Shown: positions 44,252 through 53,909 of the stretch, one piece after another
How the letters are laid out: each line of letters starts with the position of its first letter
Position numbering within the stretch: position 1 is the stretch's first letter
Source: Eubacterium sp.
GTDB lineage: Bacteria > Bacillota > Clostridia > Lachnospirales > Lachnospiraceae
Direction of reading: 5' to 3'
Assembly: GCA_017514785.1 (NCBI GenBank)
Contig: JAFWIO010000035.1
Coordinates: forward strand, 1 to 64,000
DNA length: 64,000 nucleotides
The notes under the pieces: model-generated
What the model saw: only the letters and a program-made list of their open reading frames with translations
The model's database searches: none
Told to the model about the DNA's origin: nothing
Program-made: the position numbers and the translations under genes

Positions 44252-45826
44252 TTATAGCATTGGTGCGATCAGTCTCATAACTTTTCCTATCGCTTTATAG
44301 TACAATGGTCTGTTTTTACAGCCCATTAATGTTACTTTACTTGACTGCTCCATAGTCTCTTGAAAATCCTGTTCCATGTCTTTAATACACTTACATTTAT
44401 ACATAAAACAGCCATTTTCAAAATGCAAATATAAACTTCTATAGTCTAGATTATAAGTTCCACAAGTTGCCACTTCATCGTCCGCTACAAAGGACTTGGC
44501 ATGAGTAAATCCTGGTGCAAACTCATAAATCTCAACACCCCATCTGATCAATTCCTTATAATAAGTTCTCGCCAAACAATACGCGTACTTTTTGTCAGGA
44601 ATACCTGGCATAATGATTTTGACATCCACACCTCTTTTAGCAGCAAACTTGAGTGCATTAAGCATAATATTATCTAGAACCAAGTAAGGTGTAATAATGT
44701 GTACATATCTAGTTGCATTATTAATAATATCCAAATATACAGAATGTCCAACCTGATAATGATTAAATGGGTTATCTGCATAAGCCATTACATACCCATT
44801 ATCCGGATAAATTGGCGGGATATCAACATTAAGATATCTATCAAAATTCTGAATGGTATTTTCAGATACATTCCACATTTGAAGGAAAAGTAATGTATAA
44901 CTTCTAGCCGCATCTCCTTCTATCATAACAGCTGTATCTTTCCAATAGCCGTAATATTCAACTACATTCATGTATTCGTCAGATAAGTTTATACCACCAG
45001 TAAATGCAACTTTACCATCCACAATCAAAATCTTTCTATGATCTCTGTTGTTTTGGTTAGTTGTTATAAATGGTCTAGCTGGCGCAAATGGTTTAGACTT
45101 AATACCCTTCTTTTGAAGTTTTTTATAATAACCAATATCTAGTTTCGAAAAAGAACAAAGTCCATCATACATTACACGAACTTCAACGCCTTGCTGAACC
45201 TTCTTCTCCAAAACTCTAAGAATAGAATCCCAAACTTTTCCTCTACCAATAATAAAGTATTCAATAAAAATGAAATCTTGAGCTTCTTCAAGTTTTTCAA
45301 TTATATATTTATACTTTTCCTCGCCACTTCTAAAGTATGTAACATCTGTATTTCTACAAATTGGTAAATCATTACTTTCATAAACAAAATTAGCAAGCGA
45401 AGCAATGTTTTTATTTTGTAAATACAATTCACTTACCATTCTGACATCTTGCTTCAAATATCGTTCAGACTTAACATTTATTTTCTTTAGTTTCTTTCTT
45501 AAAGAATTAGATGCTGGTTGGAATCTAAAATACAAATACATTAAAGTTCCGAATGTTGGAACAACAAGCATAAGCATAACCCAGCAAATCTTCATGTTTG
45601 GATCTGAGTCGTCATTTACTATATAAATAATTACAATGATAGTAATAACTGCAATTATGGCATAAACTACCGGAGAACTTGCAGCATAATATGTGATTGC
45701 AATAAATACTGCAACCTGCAAAGCAACCATCAAGAAGAATACAAAGATACGACTAAAGATAAATGAACCAATGCCACTCTTTGCTCTATTTTCTGGTTTA
45801 TTTATTTTTCTGTGTTGTTTTCTCAT
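44252..45826 (-). CDS. cls: cardiolipin synthase
   Basis: 524 residues from the ATG at 45826, two bases after the gpsA stop; a TTG at 45847 would overlap gpsA. Two or three N-terminal membrane segments (about 18-75) precede two phospholipase D domains with HRKILIVDGKVAFTGG near 258 and HAKSFVADDEVATCGT near 440. The enzyme joins two phosphatidylglycerols to give cardiolipin and glycerol. Placement after plsY and gpsA groups three phospholipid-synthesis genes. Confidence 0.95.
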   Translation of the reverse strand: MRKQHRKINKPENRAKSGIGSFIFSRIFVFFLMVALQVAVFIAITYYAASSPVVYAIIAVITIIVIIYIVNDDSDPNMKICWVMLMLVVPTFGTLMYLYFRFQPASNSLRKKLKKINVKSERYLKQDVRMVSELYLQNKNIASLANFVYESNDLPICRNTDVTYFRSGEEKYKYIIEKLEEAQDFIFIEYFIIGRGKVWDSILRVLEKKVQQGVEVRVMYDGLCSFSKLDIGYYKKLQKKGIKSKPFAPARPFITTNQNNRDHRKILIVDGKVAFTGGINLSDEYMNVVEYYGYWKDTAVMIEGDAARSYTLLFLQMWNVSENTIQNFDRYLNVDIPPIYPDNGYVMAYADNPFNHYQVGHSVYLDIINNATRYVHIITPYLVLDNIMLNALKFAAKRGVDVKIIMPGIPDKKYAYCLARTYYKELIRWGVEIYEFAPGFTHAKSFVADDEVATCGTYNLDYRSLYLHFENGCFMYKCKCIKDMEQDFQETMEQSSKVTLMGCKNRPLYYKAIGKVMRLIAPML

Positions 45827-45828
45827 TA

Positions 45829-46848
45829 TTATTCGTCGTCTTCCCAATCCAAATCAATATATTCATTAGTTAATCTTCTATTCATCAAATACTTCATAGC
45901 ATCAAGAGGCTCCATGCCTTCAAATAATACTTTATTAACCGCTTTAATGATTGGAGCATCAACATTGTATTTTTGAGTCAATTCGTATGCAGCCTTTGCA
46001 GATACCGCTCCCTCTACTACCATGTTAACTTCTTTAATAGCCTCATCTAGAGTATATCCTTTTCCAATAAGCACACCAGCCCTTCTATTTCTAGAGTGTT
46101 TACTAGCACAAGTAACAATTAAATCTCCCATTCCAGATAATCCATAGAATGTTCTCTTATGACCGCCCATAGCATCACCAAGTCTAGTGATTTCACTTAT
46201 ACCTCTAGTCATTAGTGCAGCTTCAGTGTTATCACCAAAACCTAATCCATCAATAACACCAGCAGCTAAAGCTATAACGTTCTTTAACGCACCACCTAAC
46301 TCGATACTCTTCATATCTGGACTTCTATATACTCTAAAATATTCATTTGCAAACAGTTTTTGAACAAACTCTGCAGTATCTTCATTCTTTGAACCGATAA
46401 CAACAGATGTAGGAATCTGTCTAGCCACTTCCTCGGCGTGACTTGGACCAGACAAAACAACTGGATCACAATCAGGCAATTCATCTACTAAAATTTCAGT
46501 CATAGTTTTATATGTGTCATCTTCAATACCCTTTGCCACATCCACTATAATCTGACCTTCTTTAATTTTGCCCTGCAAAGAATGTGCAGTAGGTCTAACA
46601 AATGAAGATGCTACAGCCATTACGATAACGTCTACATCTTTAATGGCTTCATCCAAATCACCTGTCACCTTCAACTCATCAGGAATTATAATGCCCGGCA
46701 AACTAATTTTGTTCTCACGATCTTTTGATAGAGATTCTACCTCTCTATCAACCGCAGACCAAATAGTTACATCATTTCCGTTCTCACATAATACCATTGC
46801 TAAAGCGATGGCCCATCCGCCGCCACCTAATACAGTAACTTTTGACAT
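45829..46848 (-). CDS. gpsA: glycerol-3-phosphate dehydrogenase [NAD(P)+]
   Basis: 339 residues. The N-terminal dinucleotide-binding loop is VLGGGGWAIALA (5-16). The catalytic lysine lies in GGALKNVIALAAG near 190, and GFGDNTEAALMTRG is conserved. GpsA reduces dihydroxyacetone phosphate to sn-glycerol-3-phosphate, which PlsY, encoded just upstream, acylates. GGAGG precedes the ATG at the plsY stop. The usual downstream sporulation gene spoIVA is absent; cls follows instead. Confidence 0.96.
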   Translation of the reverse strand: MSKVTVLGGGGWAIALAMVLCENGNDVTIWSAVDREVESLSKDRENKISLPGIIIPDELKVTGDLDEAIKDVDVIVMAVASSFVRPTAHSLQGKIKEGQIIVDVAKGIEDDTYKTMTEILVDELPDCDPVVLSGPSHAEEVARQIPTSVVIGSKNEDTAEFVQKLFANEYFRVYRSPDMKSIELGGALKNVIALAAGVIDGLGFGDNTEAALMTRGISEITRLGDAMGGHKRTFYGLSGMGDLIVTCASKHSRNRRAGVLIGKGYTLDEAIKEVNMVVEGAVSAKAAYELTQKYNVDAPIIKAVNKVLFEGMEPLDAMKYLMNRRLTNEYIDLDWEDDE

Positions 46849-47546
46849 TATTTGACCTCCTTTTTCTGTCCGATCTTATTTTCCGTTCCATTAGCCAAAC
46901 GTTTAAGATTATCTCTATGTCTAACAAACATTAAAACCATAATAATAAATAAGATTCCATATATTAATAGTCTTTCTTTAATGCCTGCATTTTTGTCTAG
47001 TGAATAAATCATATTAAGTTGTCCCCAAACCACAAACTCAATAAATATTGAAACAATCAAAGTAAGTGATCCAACAGAGACATATCTTGTGATAAACATT
47101 GTTGAGAAAAATACTGCTAGTCCTAAAACAGTAAATTTCCAATCGCCCGTCAAAAATAGTATTGCCAAAATCATACCAGATGTACTAGACACACCTTTAC
47201 CGCCCTTAAATCCATTATAGAATGGGAACATATCGCCTAATACTCCGCCAAATCCAGTAACGATGATAAACGCTAAAACATGCACACCGTGTGGATATGG
47301 TTGACCAGATTTTGCAAACAAAAAGTAAGTTATAAATATTGGAATTATAACTTTTAAAGTGTCTCCGACAAAAGCCCAAATTCCTACTTTTTTGCCCAAG
47401 GCACGCATAGTGTTAGTCATTCCAGTGTTGCCTGAACCAGTCTTTGATAAATCAATACCTCTAACCTTTGCTAGCACTGGACCTGTCTTAAACATTCCAA
47501 AAACATATCCTATTAAAAACGATACTGCTAATTGCCAATAAATCAT
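46848..47546 (-). CDS. plsY: glycerol-3-phosphate acyltransferase PlsY
   Basis: 232 residues with about five membrane segments. The PlsY motifs are visible: [20 protein letters not shown] (about 34-53) and [13 protein letters not shown] (about 115). PlsY acylates glycerol-3-phosphate with acyl phosphate to give lysophosphatidate. The start overlaps the der stop by four bases (ATGA) and the end meets gpsA, so der-plsY-gpsA are coupled. Confidence 0.96.
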   Translation of the reverse strand: MIYWQLAVSFLIGYVFGMFKTGPVLAKVRGIDLSKTGSGNTGMTNTMRALGKKVGIWAFVGDTLKVIIPIFITYFLFAKSGQPYPHGVHVLAFIIVTGFGGVLGDMFPFYNGFKGGKGVSSTSGMILAILFLTGDWKFTVLGLAVFFSTMFITRYVSVGSLTLIVSIFIEFVVWGQLNMIYSLDKNAGIKERLLIYGILFIIMVLMFVRHRDNLKRLANGTENKIGQKKEVK

Positions 47547-48868
47547 TTGTCTTCTTTCCTCTCTCTAATAATAAATCTAAGTGGTGTTCCTGTAAATCCG
47601 AACGCCTCTCTAATTTTATTTTCAATATATCTAGTATATGAAAAATGCATTAATTGTTTGTCGTTTACAAATATAACAAATGTAGGTGGTTTGACCGCCA
47701 CTTGCGTAATGTAAAGCAGCTTTAATCTTCTACCTTTATCCGATGGTGGTTGCTGCAAAGCAACTGCCTCAGCCATAATCTGATTCAAAGTTCCAGTCTC
47801 AATTCTAAGTGATGCATTAGAAATAACAACATCAATAGCTTCAAATATTTTATTAAGTCTTTGACCTGTAAGTGCTGAGATAAAGATTACTTCAGCATAA
47901 GGCATAAAGGATAATATCTGTTTTATATTATCTTTATATTTGTAAACTGTCTTATCATTCTTTTCTATGGCATCCCATTTATTAACGGCCACTATTATTC
48001 CTTTGCCGTTGTCATGAGCTATACCAGCTATTTTTGCATCCTGCTCTGTGATACCTTCCACAGCATCAATAAGAACAATCACTACATCGGCTCTTTCCAC
48101 TGCAGTCACTGCTCTGATAACACTGTATCTTTCAATATCTTCTTTAACTTTTGATTTTCTGCGCATGCCGGCAGTATCAATAAAGACATATTCTTTGCCG
48201 TCGAATTCTAATTTTGTATCAATAGCATCCCTGGTAGTTCCAGCTATATCTGATACTATTGCGCGATTATCACCAGACAATTTATTGATTAAAGATGACT
48301 TGCCCACATTAGGCTTACCAATGATAGCAACCTTTGGAGTCTCATCATCCTCTTCTTCACTATTGAGCTCGTCAAAGTACTTAACAACTTGATCTAGCAT
48401 ATCGCCAAAACCAGATTTGTTAGCAGATGAAATAGGATATGGATCGCCAATACCCAAGTTATAAAACTCATATACGTCTGCTTCCATTTTTTGGAAGTTG
48501 TCCACTTTGTTTACAACCAAAACTACAGGCTTACCGCTTCTTCTTAGCATATCAGCTACCTTAGAATCAGCATCCACTAAGCCCTGCTTAATATCGGTCA
48601 TAAAAATAATGACATCAGCTGTATCTATAGCAATCTGCGCCTGCTCACGCATTTGCTTTAAGATGATATCATTACTATCTGGCTCAATACCACCAGTATC
48701 AATCATTGTGAACTGATGACCTGTCCAGTCAATATTTGCATATATTCTATCCCTAGTAACACCAGGGGTATCTTTTACGATTGAAATCATTTCGCCAGCC
48801 AAAGCATTAAACAATGTAGATTTTCCAACATTTGGTCTGCCTACTATGGCTACGATCGGCTTACTCAT
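47543..48868 (-). CDS. der: ribosome-associated GTPase Der (EngA)
   Basis: 441 residues with tandem G domains: GRPNVGKST at 10-18 with DTGG and NKVD, and GKPNVGKSS near 182 with DTAG and NKWD. A C-terminal KH-like domain follows (about 360-441). Der is essential for 50S subunit maturation. AAGGAG precedes the ATG. It lies between the DUF512 radical SAM protein and plsY, a conserved clostridial order. Confidence 0.97.
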   Translation of the reverse strand: MSKPIVAIVGRPNVGKSTLFNALAGEMISIVKDTPGVTRDRIYANIDWTGHQFTMIDTGGIEPDSNDIILKQMREQAQIAIDTADVIIFMTDIKQGLVDADSKVADMLRRSGKPVVLVVNKVDNFQKMEADVYEFYNLGIGDPYPISSANKSGFGDMLDQVVKYFDELNSEEEDDETPKVAIIGKPNVGKSSLINKLSGDNRAIVSDIAGTTRDAIDTKLEFDGKEYVFIDTAGMRRKSKVKEDIERYSVIRAVTAVERADVVIVLIDAVEGITEQDAKIAGIAHDNGKGIIVAVNKWDAIEKNDKTVYKYKDNIKQILSFMPYAEVIFISALTGQRLNKIFEAIDVVISNASLRIETGTLNQIMAEAVALQQPPSDKGRRLKLLYITQVAVKPPTFVIFVNDKQLMHFSYTRYIENKIREAFGFTGTPLRFIIRERKEDK

Positions 48869-48878
48869 CGTGTTCTCC

Positions 48879-50231
48879 TTATAATTCGTACTTATTACGC
48901 GTATCTAATTCATCAGAATTATCCGCATTTCCAAGCACTTTATCAACAAAATCTTTCCCATTAGATTTTACAATAATAGGTTTCGTTTGTAAAACGCATT
49001 TTAGGTCATCTAGGCTTACATCATCGAGGAAAATGTCCTCTCCATACTTAAGTGTATTAGCAGGAAGTAAAAGTTCATCACCTAAATCTTTTCCTTTTAA
49101 TTGCTCAATAATATCATGTCCAACAAGCAAACCTGTAACTGTGATTGTATGACCAAAAAAGTCGTTTATTATCTTATAAACTTTTGCATCAACATTAGGG
49201 AATTTCTTCTCTATCGCATCTGCCATTTCCAAACTGCAATTGTAAAACAATTCGCCTGTTACTACAGATACATTACGGGCTCTATCATCGCCATCTAACG
49301 AATTTAAATATTCATAAAATTCATTCATATATGATCTGGTCATTCCGACACCATTTTCAATCTGAGGATAACCATCATAATATTCCTCATCAGGTATAGG
49401 TGTATCTGACATCATATAAAACTCATCAGCTGCATATACATAATTAATTCCATACTTTTCTTTAAATATCTTTTGCCACTTTTCAACTTGAGCAATTACT
49501 TCCTTTGCTTCTTCCTTTGTGAAAGGCTTAAGCTCAGCAAGACCCTCTCTGTACTTTGTAAGTCCGGCAGGAACCACAGAACAACTCTTCATATTTGGAA
49601 TAAATGGCATCATTTTTTCTAATGTCTCATCCAGTTTTTCTTTGTCGTTGTATCCTTTGCAAAGAACTATCTGAGCATTCATTGTAATATTGTTCTCATT
49701 TAGTTTCTTGATATATTCTAATTTTTCTCCTGCAAATCTATTGTTAAGCATTTTACATCTTAACTCTTTATCCATAGTGTGAATAGAAATGTTTATTGGG
49801 GATAAATTGTATCTGATAATTCTATCTACATCATCGTCAGTCATGTTGGTTAGTGTTACATAGTTTCCTTGAATAAATGAAAGTCTAGAATCATCATCTT
49901 TAAAGTAAAGTGTTTCTCTCATGCCCGGTGGCATTTGATCGATAAAACAGAAAATACACTTGTTTGTACATGACTTATACTCATCAAGTAAACTGTTGTC
50001 AAAAATAAAGCCAAGATCTTCATCTTCATCTTTTTCTATGTCTATCTCCCAAACTTCACCCTCGCTGTCTTCTATCTCAACAGTTAGGTTTGAAGACTCG
50101 CTAAAAAGATGGTAATCAAAAACATCCTTGATTTCATTACCATCAATCGATACTAGATAATCACCGCTTTTAATCTCAAGCTGATCTGCTATTGAATTTT
50201 CTACTACATCTTTTATTAAATGCTTTTTCAT
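48879..50231 (-). CDS. DUF512 protein: PDZ plus radical SAM
   Basis: 450 residues. The first roughly 60 residues form a PDZ-like domain ([23 protein letters not shown]). A radical SAM type cluster motif, [33 protein letters not shown], starts near 87, and the DUF512 domain makes up the C-terminal half. The cysteine spacing differs from the canonical CxxxCxxC only in flanking context. The reaction is unknown. It is constantly next to der in Clostridia, which suggests a role in ribosome assembly (inference). Confidence 0.93.
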   Translation of the reverse strand: MKKHLIKDVVENSIADQLEIKSGDYLVSIDGNEIKDVFDYHLFSESSNLTVEIEDSEGEVWEIDIEKDEDEDLGFIFDNSLLDEYKSCTNKCIFCFIDQMPPGMRETLYFKDDDSRLSFIQGNYVTLTNMTDDDVDRIIRYNLSPINISIHTMDKELRCKMLNNRFAGEKLEYIKKLNENNITMNAQIVLCKGYNDKEKLDETLEKMMPFIPNMKSCSVVPAGLTKYREGLAELKPFTKEEAKEVIAQVEKWQKIFKEKYGINYVYAADEFYMMSDTPIPDEEYYDGYPQIENGVGMTRSYMNEFYEYLNSLDGDDRARNVSVVTGELFYNCSLEMADAIEKKFPNVDAKVYKIINDFFGHTITVTGLLVGHDIIEQLKGKDLGDELLLPANTLKYGEDIFLDDVSLDDLKCVLQTKPIIVKSNGKDFVDKVLGNADNSDELDTRNKYEL

Positions 50232-50233
50232 AG

Positions 50234-50581
50234 TTACATTCCGCCAAAAACATTTTCTAAATATGTTATCTCATCATTTTCTATCAACAAAGCATCTATG
50301 CTAAACATTGAATTGTTCAAATGATTAATCATTATATAAAACTGTGCAATCTTAGAAATTTTCAAAAGTTTCTTCTGACTTATTGCATAACGAACACCGC
50401 CAGCCACATTACTTTTTCTAAACTTAATCTCGATAAATCTTATAACATTTTCTTTCTTTGCTATAACATCTATCTCGCCAATCTTGCACTTAAAATTTCT
50501 CTCAAGTATTTCAAAGCCATTTTCTTCTAAATAAGAAATAGCCAAGTCCTCTTGCAGACTTCCAATTACTCTTGTATTCAT
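50234..50581 (-). CDS. YraN/UPF0102 endonuclease-like protein
   Basis: 115 residues, the normal size. The Holliday-junction-resolvase-like core shows GEIDVIAKKENVIRFIEIKFR, with Asp, Glu and Lys in nuclease (PD-D/ExK-type) positions. The biological role is undefined. AAGGGGG precedes the ATG. It sits 18 bases after rnhB, the usual rnhB-yraN order. Confidence 0.94.
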   Translation of the reverse strand: MNTRVIGSLQEDLAISYLEENGFEILERNFKCKIGEIDVIAKKENVIRFIEIKFRKSNVAGGVRYAISQKKLLKISKIAQFYIMINHLNNSMFSIDALLIENDEITYLENVFGGM

Positions 50582-50598
50582 ACAATCCCCCTTTGTAC

Positions 50599-51354
50599 TT
50601 ATATGAAGTTTTTAATAAATGTTTTTCTATGAATTGGTGTTGGTCCTAGTTTTTTAATTGCCTCTATATGTTTGGCAGAACCATACCCTTTGTTGGATGC
50701 AAAATCATATCCAGGATATATTTTGTCATATTCTACCATCATGGCATCTCTAGTTACTTTAGCAACAATACTAGCTGCTCCTATAGAAATACTTGATGCG
50801 TCTCCTCTAATAATAGGCACTTGCTTTACATCTACACCCGGTATTTTAACAGCATCATTTAGTAATAAATCTGGCTGCGGATTAAGTTGATGAATAGCCA
50901 TCTTCATAGCATTGTATGTGGCTTGTAAAATATTTAGTTCATCAATCTCTTCTGGAGTACAAAGCGCTGTTGACCATGCAACTGCTTTCTCAGTAATTTC
51001 TTGATATAATTCTTCGCGCTTTTTAGCAGTAAGTTTCTTGGAATCGTTTATATATAAAATGTCGCAATCTTTTGGTAATATAACCGCTCCAGCTACTACC
51101 GGCCCCGCCAAAGGGCCCCTACCTACTTCATCTATTCCACAAATAAAGTTATAGTCACTATATTTGTTTTCATAAAACGATAGTTTCTTTATTCTTTCAA
51201 GTTCAGCTTCATAGTCTTTAATCTGTTTCTCGGCTTTCTTTACTAAAGCCTTTACACCAGATCTCTCATCACTAGAATACTTAGATATAAACTCACTTAA
51301 AGAATCAACTTTATATTCTTTTAATTCATTTTTAATGTCATTAATGCTGTTCAT
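50599..51354 (-). CDS. rnhB: ribonuclease HII
   Basis: 251 residues, with an N-terminal helical extension (about 1-65) common in Firmicutes. The catalytic domain opens with CGIDEVGRGPLAGPVV near 72-87, containing the Asp-Glu pair; NDSKKLT and SIGAASIVAKVTRD carry further conserved residues. RNase HII cuts at ribonucleotides in DNA and RNA-DNA hybrids. The ATG follows the ylqF stop by two bases with only a weak Shine-Dalgarno sequence, suggesting coupling. Confidence 0.96.
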   Translation of the reverse strand: MNSINDIKNELKEYKVDSLSEFISKYSSDERSGVKALVKKAEKQIKDYEAELERIKKLSFYENKYSDYNFICGIDEVGRGPLAGPVVAGAVILPKDCDILYINDSKKLTAKKREELYQEITEKAVAWSTALCTPEEIDELNILQATYNAMKMAIHQLNPQPDLLLNDAVKIPGVDVKQVPIIRGDASSISIGAASIVAKVTRDAMMVEYDKIYPGYDFASNKGYGSAKHIEAIKKLGPTPIHRKTFIKNFI

Positions 51355-51356
51355 TT

Positions 51357-52193
51357 TTATAACCTATCTAAAGTAATATTTCCAAGTTTTCCACTTCTAA
51401 ACTCATCTAAAATAATTTTAGAAGCTTTGTCTAAATCAAGTTTATTACCAGGTAGTTTACAATTTCTAACATCAGCTACCTGATACATTTCTTCAACAAT
51501 ATCTTCATTTCCTTCTATATTAAATCTATTCTTTAAAATATCAGGATAGTTTTCTCTTGTCTTCTTAATAAACTGGAATGCTAATTCTGCAGCATCTAGA
51601 TTATTATCATTCATTGATCCAACTAGCGCTAAGTTCAATCCAATTTGTTCATCATCAAACTTAGGCCAAAGAATTCCTGGAGTATCTAACAATTCAAGAT
51701 TCTTGCCAATCTTAATCCACTGTTTACCTTTTGTAACACCAGGTTTGTTTCCTGTCTTTGCAACAGAACGTTTAGCATAGGAATTAATAAAAGTAGATTT
51801 ACCAACATTTGGAATTCCAACTACCATTGCTCTGATTGGTCTATTAATTCCTTTCTTCTTGTTAGCTTCTATCTTTTCCTTGCAAGCTTCTTCTATAGCT
51901 CTATCAACTATTTTAGCTAACGAGTTAACTCTAGAATCAACTTTTAAAACAGTATAACCTTTGTCTTTAAAGTACTTATCCCACAATACATTTTGCTTAT
52001 CATCAGCTAAATCTGATTTGTTCAAAATAACTAGTCGTGATTTGTTTTGTCCGAGACTATCAATATCAGGATTTCGGCTACTCAAAGGAATCCTAGCATC
52101 TAACAATTCGATAACTAGGTCTACCAATTTAATATCTTCTCTCATTTGTCTGATGGCCTTTGTCATATGGCCAGGATACCATTGATAATCCAT
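51357..52193 (-). CDS. ylqF: ribosome biogenesis GTPase YlqF (RbgA)
   Basis: 278 residues with circularly permuted GTPase motifs: NKSDLAD (G4, near 58) before GIPNVGKST (G1, near 124) and DTPG (G3, near 170). MDYQWYPGHMTKAIRQM is the characteristic N-terminus. The C-terminal helical domain binds 23S rRNA. RbgA acts late in 50S assembly. AAGGAAGG precedes the ATG. It follows the rplS terminator, without a lepB between. Confidence 0.97.
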   Translation of the reverse strand: MDYQWYPGHMTKAIRQMREDIKLVDLVIELLDARIPLSSRNPDIDSLGQNKSRLVILNKSDLADDKQNVLWDKYFKDKGYTVLKVDSRVNSLAKIVDRAIEEACKEKIEANKKKGINRPIRAMVVGIPNVGKSTFINSYAKRSVAKTGNKPGVTKGKQWIKIGKNLELLDTPGILWPKFDDEQIGLNLALVGSMNDNNLDAAELAFQFIKKTRENYPDILKNRFNIEGNEDIVEEMYQVADVRNCKLPGNKLDLDKASKIILDEFRSGKLGNITLDRL

Positions 52194-52231
52194 AATATTT
52201 CCTTCCTTTTACGCCTTTAATATAATAACAC

Positions 52232-52265
52232 AAAAAGAAAGGAACGAGTATATCTCGTTCCTTAA
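52232..52265 (-). terminator. terminator after rplS
   Basis: A perfect 10-bp stem (AAGGAACGAG / CTCGTTCCTT) with a TATAT loop, followed on the minus strand by TCTTTTTG. It starts eight bases after the rplS stop, and some readthrough could feed ylqF. Confidence 0.9.
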
Positions 52266-52272
52266 AAAGTTC

Positions 52273-52902
52273 TTATTTAACTAATTCTTTAACCTTAGCA
52301 GCCTTACCAACTCTAGCCTTAATGTAGTTAAGTTTAGCACGTCTAACCTTACCTTCTCTTACTACCTCAATCTTAGCGATTGTTGGTGAGTAAAGTGGCC
52401 AAGTCTTTTCAACACCTACACCGTTTGAATCTTTTCTAACAGTGAATGTTGTTCTATTTCCGCCGCCTTGCTTTTTAATTACAAGTCCTTCAAACTTCTG
52501 AATTCTTTCACGGTTACCTTCCACAATCTTAGCTGATACTACGATAGTATCACCAACTTTGAAGTCTGCAACTTCTTTCTTCTGTGCTTCCTCGATATCC
52601 TTGATTAGTTCATGAGTTTTAACTGGAACTTTTTCTACTTTTTCTTCTGTAGCTTCTTCTGTAGCTTCAGTTTCTTCTGCAGCTTCTTCCTCAGTTGCTT
52701 CTTCAGCCGCATCTTCTTCTACAGCCTCTTCAACCTCTTCTTCAGCCTCTTCAGCTTCTTCATCCACAGCCTCAACTGTCTCTTCAACAGCTTCCTTAAC
52801 TTCTTCTACAGTCTCTTCAACTTTCTCAGCTACTTCCTCAGCTGCTTCCGCTAAATCTTCTTTAACTTCTTCAACTACTTCTTTTACTTTTTCATCTGCC
52901 AT
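52273..52902 (-). CDS. rplS: 50S ribosomal protein bL19 with acidic N-terminal extension
   Basis: 209 residues against about 115 for typical bL19. Residues about 96-209 are standard bL19 ([64 protein letters not shown]). Residues 1-95 are Glu/Ala/Val/Lys/Thr repeats; about 41 of the first 90 are Glu. The only Met is residue 1, the junction codons are GTT and AAA rather than starts, and AAGGAGG precedes the ATG, so the extension appears genuinely translated. bL19 lies at the 30S-50S interface. Confidence 0.95.
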   Translation of the reverse strand: MADEKVKEVVEEVKEDLAEAAEEVAEKVEETVEEVKEAVEETVEAVDEEAEEAEEEVEEAVEEDAAEEATEEEAAEETEATEEATEEKVEKVPVKTHELIKDIEEAQKKEVADFKVGDTIVVSAKIVEGNRERIQKFEGLVIKKQGGGNRTTFTVRKDSNGVGVEKTWPLYSPTIAKIEVVREGKVRRAKLNYIKARVGKAAKVKELVK

Positions 52903-52974
52903 AATTTGCCTCCTTTTTTATTACGATGTTCTTAATACATTTGTAACAGAGGACCATCTTTTATTAATACAGCA
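52903..52974 (-). promoter_or_regulatory. possible bL19 leader RNA
   Basis: The presumed 5' UTR of rplS includes GATGGTCCTCTGTTAC, and GATG can pair with a CATC about 30 bases later, just before the ribosome binding site. The place and size suit an L19-type autoregulatory leader. By-eye call only. Confidence 0.4.
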
Positions 52975-52980
52975 TTATGT

Positions 52981-53009
52981 ATACTAACACATATATGCGC
53001 TGTGTGCAA
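52981..53009 (-). promoter_or_regulatory. internal promoter of rplS
   Basis: On the minus strand: TTGCAC (53009-53004), 17-base spacer, TAGTAT (52986-52981). It begins nine bases after the small ORF stop and gives a leader of about 70 bases. Confidence 0.7.
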
Positions 53010-53017
53010 CATAAAAT

Positions 53018-53158
53018 TTACCAGCCACCACCTGGATTATCAGGATTGTCTGGCGCCATTCCACTTTCATCATTCATACCGCCACCACTATCACAAATAA
53101 TATCTGTTAGTTGAATTCTAACTATTTCCATTTTAGGTTCTTCGAAATTGTTTTTCAT
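53018..53158 (-). CDS. small 46-residue Gly/Asp-rich peptide, unknown
   Basis: The ATG is 17 bases after trmD, with GAGGTG upstream. The product begins MKNNFEEPKMEIVRIQLTDI, then ICDSGGGMNDESG, and ends NPGGGW. The first half (Lys/Asn, Glu-Pro, then alternating hydrophobic residues, ending Asp-Ile-Ile-Cys) matches a pattern common in short clostridial peptides, and the second half is Gly/Asp/Asn-rich and likely disordered. One Cys. No modification enzyme, protease or transporter is nearby. Codon use fits its neighbours and the ribosome binding site is good, so it is probably real; its function is unknown. Confidence 0.72.
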   Translation of the reverse strand: MKNNFEEPKMEIVRIQLTDIICDSGGGMNDESGMAPDNPDNPGGGW

Positions 53159-53175
53159 TTTTACACCTCACAAAT

Positions 53176-53907
53176 TTAGTCATTCTTTAAATCGTCTAAA
53201 TACTTTTGATCTTCCTCAGTAAGATTTGCTTGATCAATTAACTCCGGTCTTCTCTCATAAGTCCTCTTCAAAGACTCCTGCCTTCTGTACTCATCTATTT
53301 TAGCATGATTTCCAGATAAAAGTATCTCTGGAACATTTTTTCCATTAAATTCTGCTGGTCTAGTATATTGTGGATGTTCTAGCAAGCCATCTTCAAAGCT
53401 CTCAGTAACCGCAGAATCGTCATTGTTAAGTACGCCTGGCACCAATCTAGTTATCGAATCTATAACAACTAATGCCGGCAATTCTCCACCAGTCAACACA
53501 TAGTCACCAATAGAAATATTATCTGTAACTATCTCTTCTAAAACTCTCTCATCTACGCCCTCATAATGACCGCAAAGAATCACTATATCTTTTTCATTAG
53601 ATAAGTCCTTAGCATCTGATTGCTCATAAGTTTTGCCTTGTGGAGTCATATAGATAACTCTTGGTTTATATCCTAGTTCTTTGACGATATCTTGGTATGC
53701 ATCGTAAATAGGTGGTGCTTGCATAACCATGCCAGCTCCCCCTCCGTAAGGATAATCATCTATCTGACCATAATCATTATCAGCATAGTCTCTTATATTA
53801 ATAGCTTTAACACTAATTTTTTCATCTGTAATTGCTCTTCCTGTGATACTTGTCATTACTGCTTCTTGTATCATCTCGGGAAAAAGCGTTAAAACATAAA
53901 AATTCAT
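53176..53907 (-). CDS. trmD: tRNA (guanine37-N1)-methyltransferase TrmD
   Basis: 243 residues. SPOUT-fold landmarks are FYVLTLFPEM at the N-terminus, ILCGHYEGVDERV and the trefoil-knot sequence ISIGDYVLTGGELPAL near 125-141. LLSGNHAKIDEYRRQESLKRT closes the protein. TrmD puts m1G at position 37, preventing +1 frameshifts. It follows rimM by two bases in the standard rpsP-rimM-trmD-rplS block. Confidence 0.97.
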   Translation of the reverse strand: MNFYVLTLFPEMIQEAVMTSITGRAITDEKISVKAINIRDYADNDYGQIDDYPYGGGAGMVMQAPPIYDAYQDIVKELGYKPRVIYMTPQGKTYEQSDAKDLSNEKDIVILCGHYEGVDERVLEEIVTDNISIGDYVLTGGELPALVVIDSITRLVPGVLNNDDSAVTESFEDGLLEHPQYTRPAEFNGKNVPEILLSGNHAKIDEYRRQESLKRTYERRPELIDQANLTEEDQKYLDDLKND

Positions 53908-53909
53908 AA

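Noticed and set aside
52612..52854. Rightward Phe/Ser-rich frame opposite the rplS extension
   Set aside because: It is the complement of the Glu-rich repeat (GAA/GAG gives TTC/CTC), low complexity and without a start signal.
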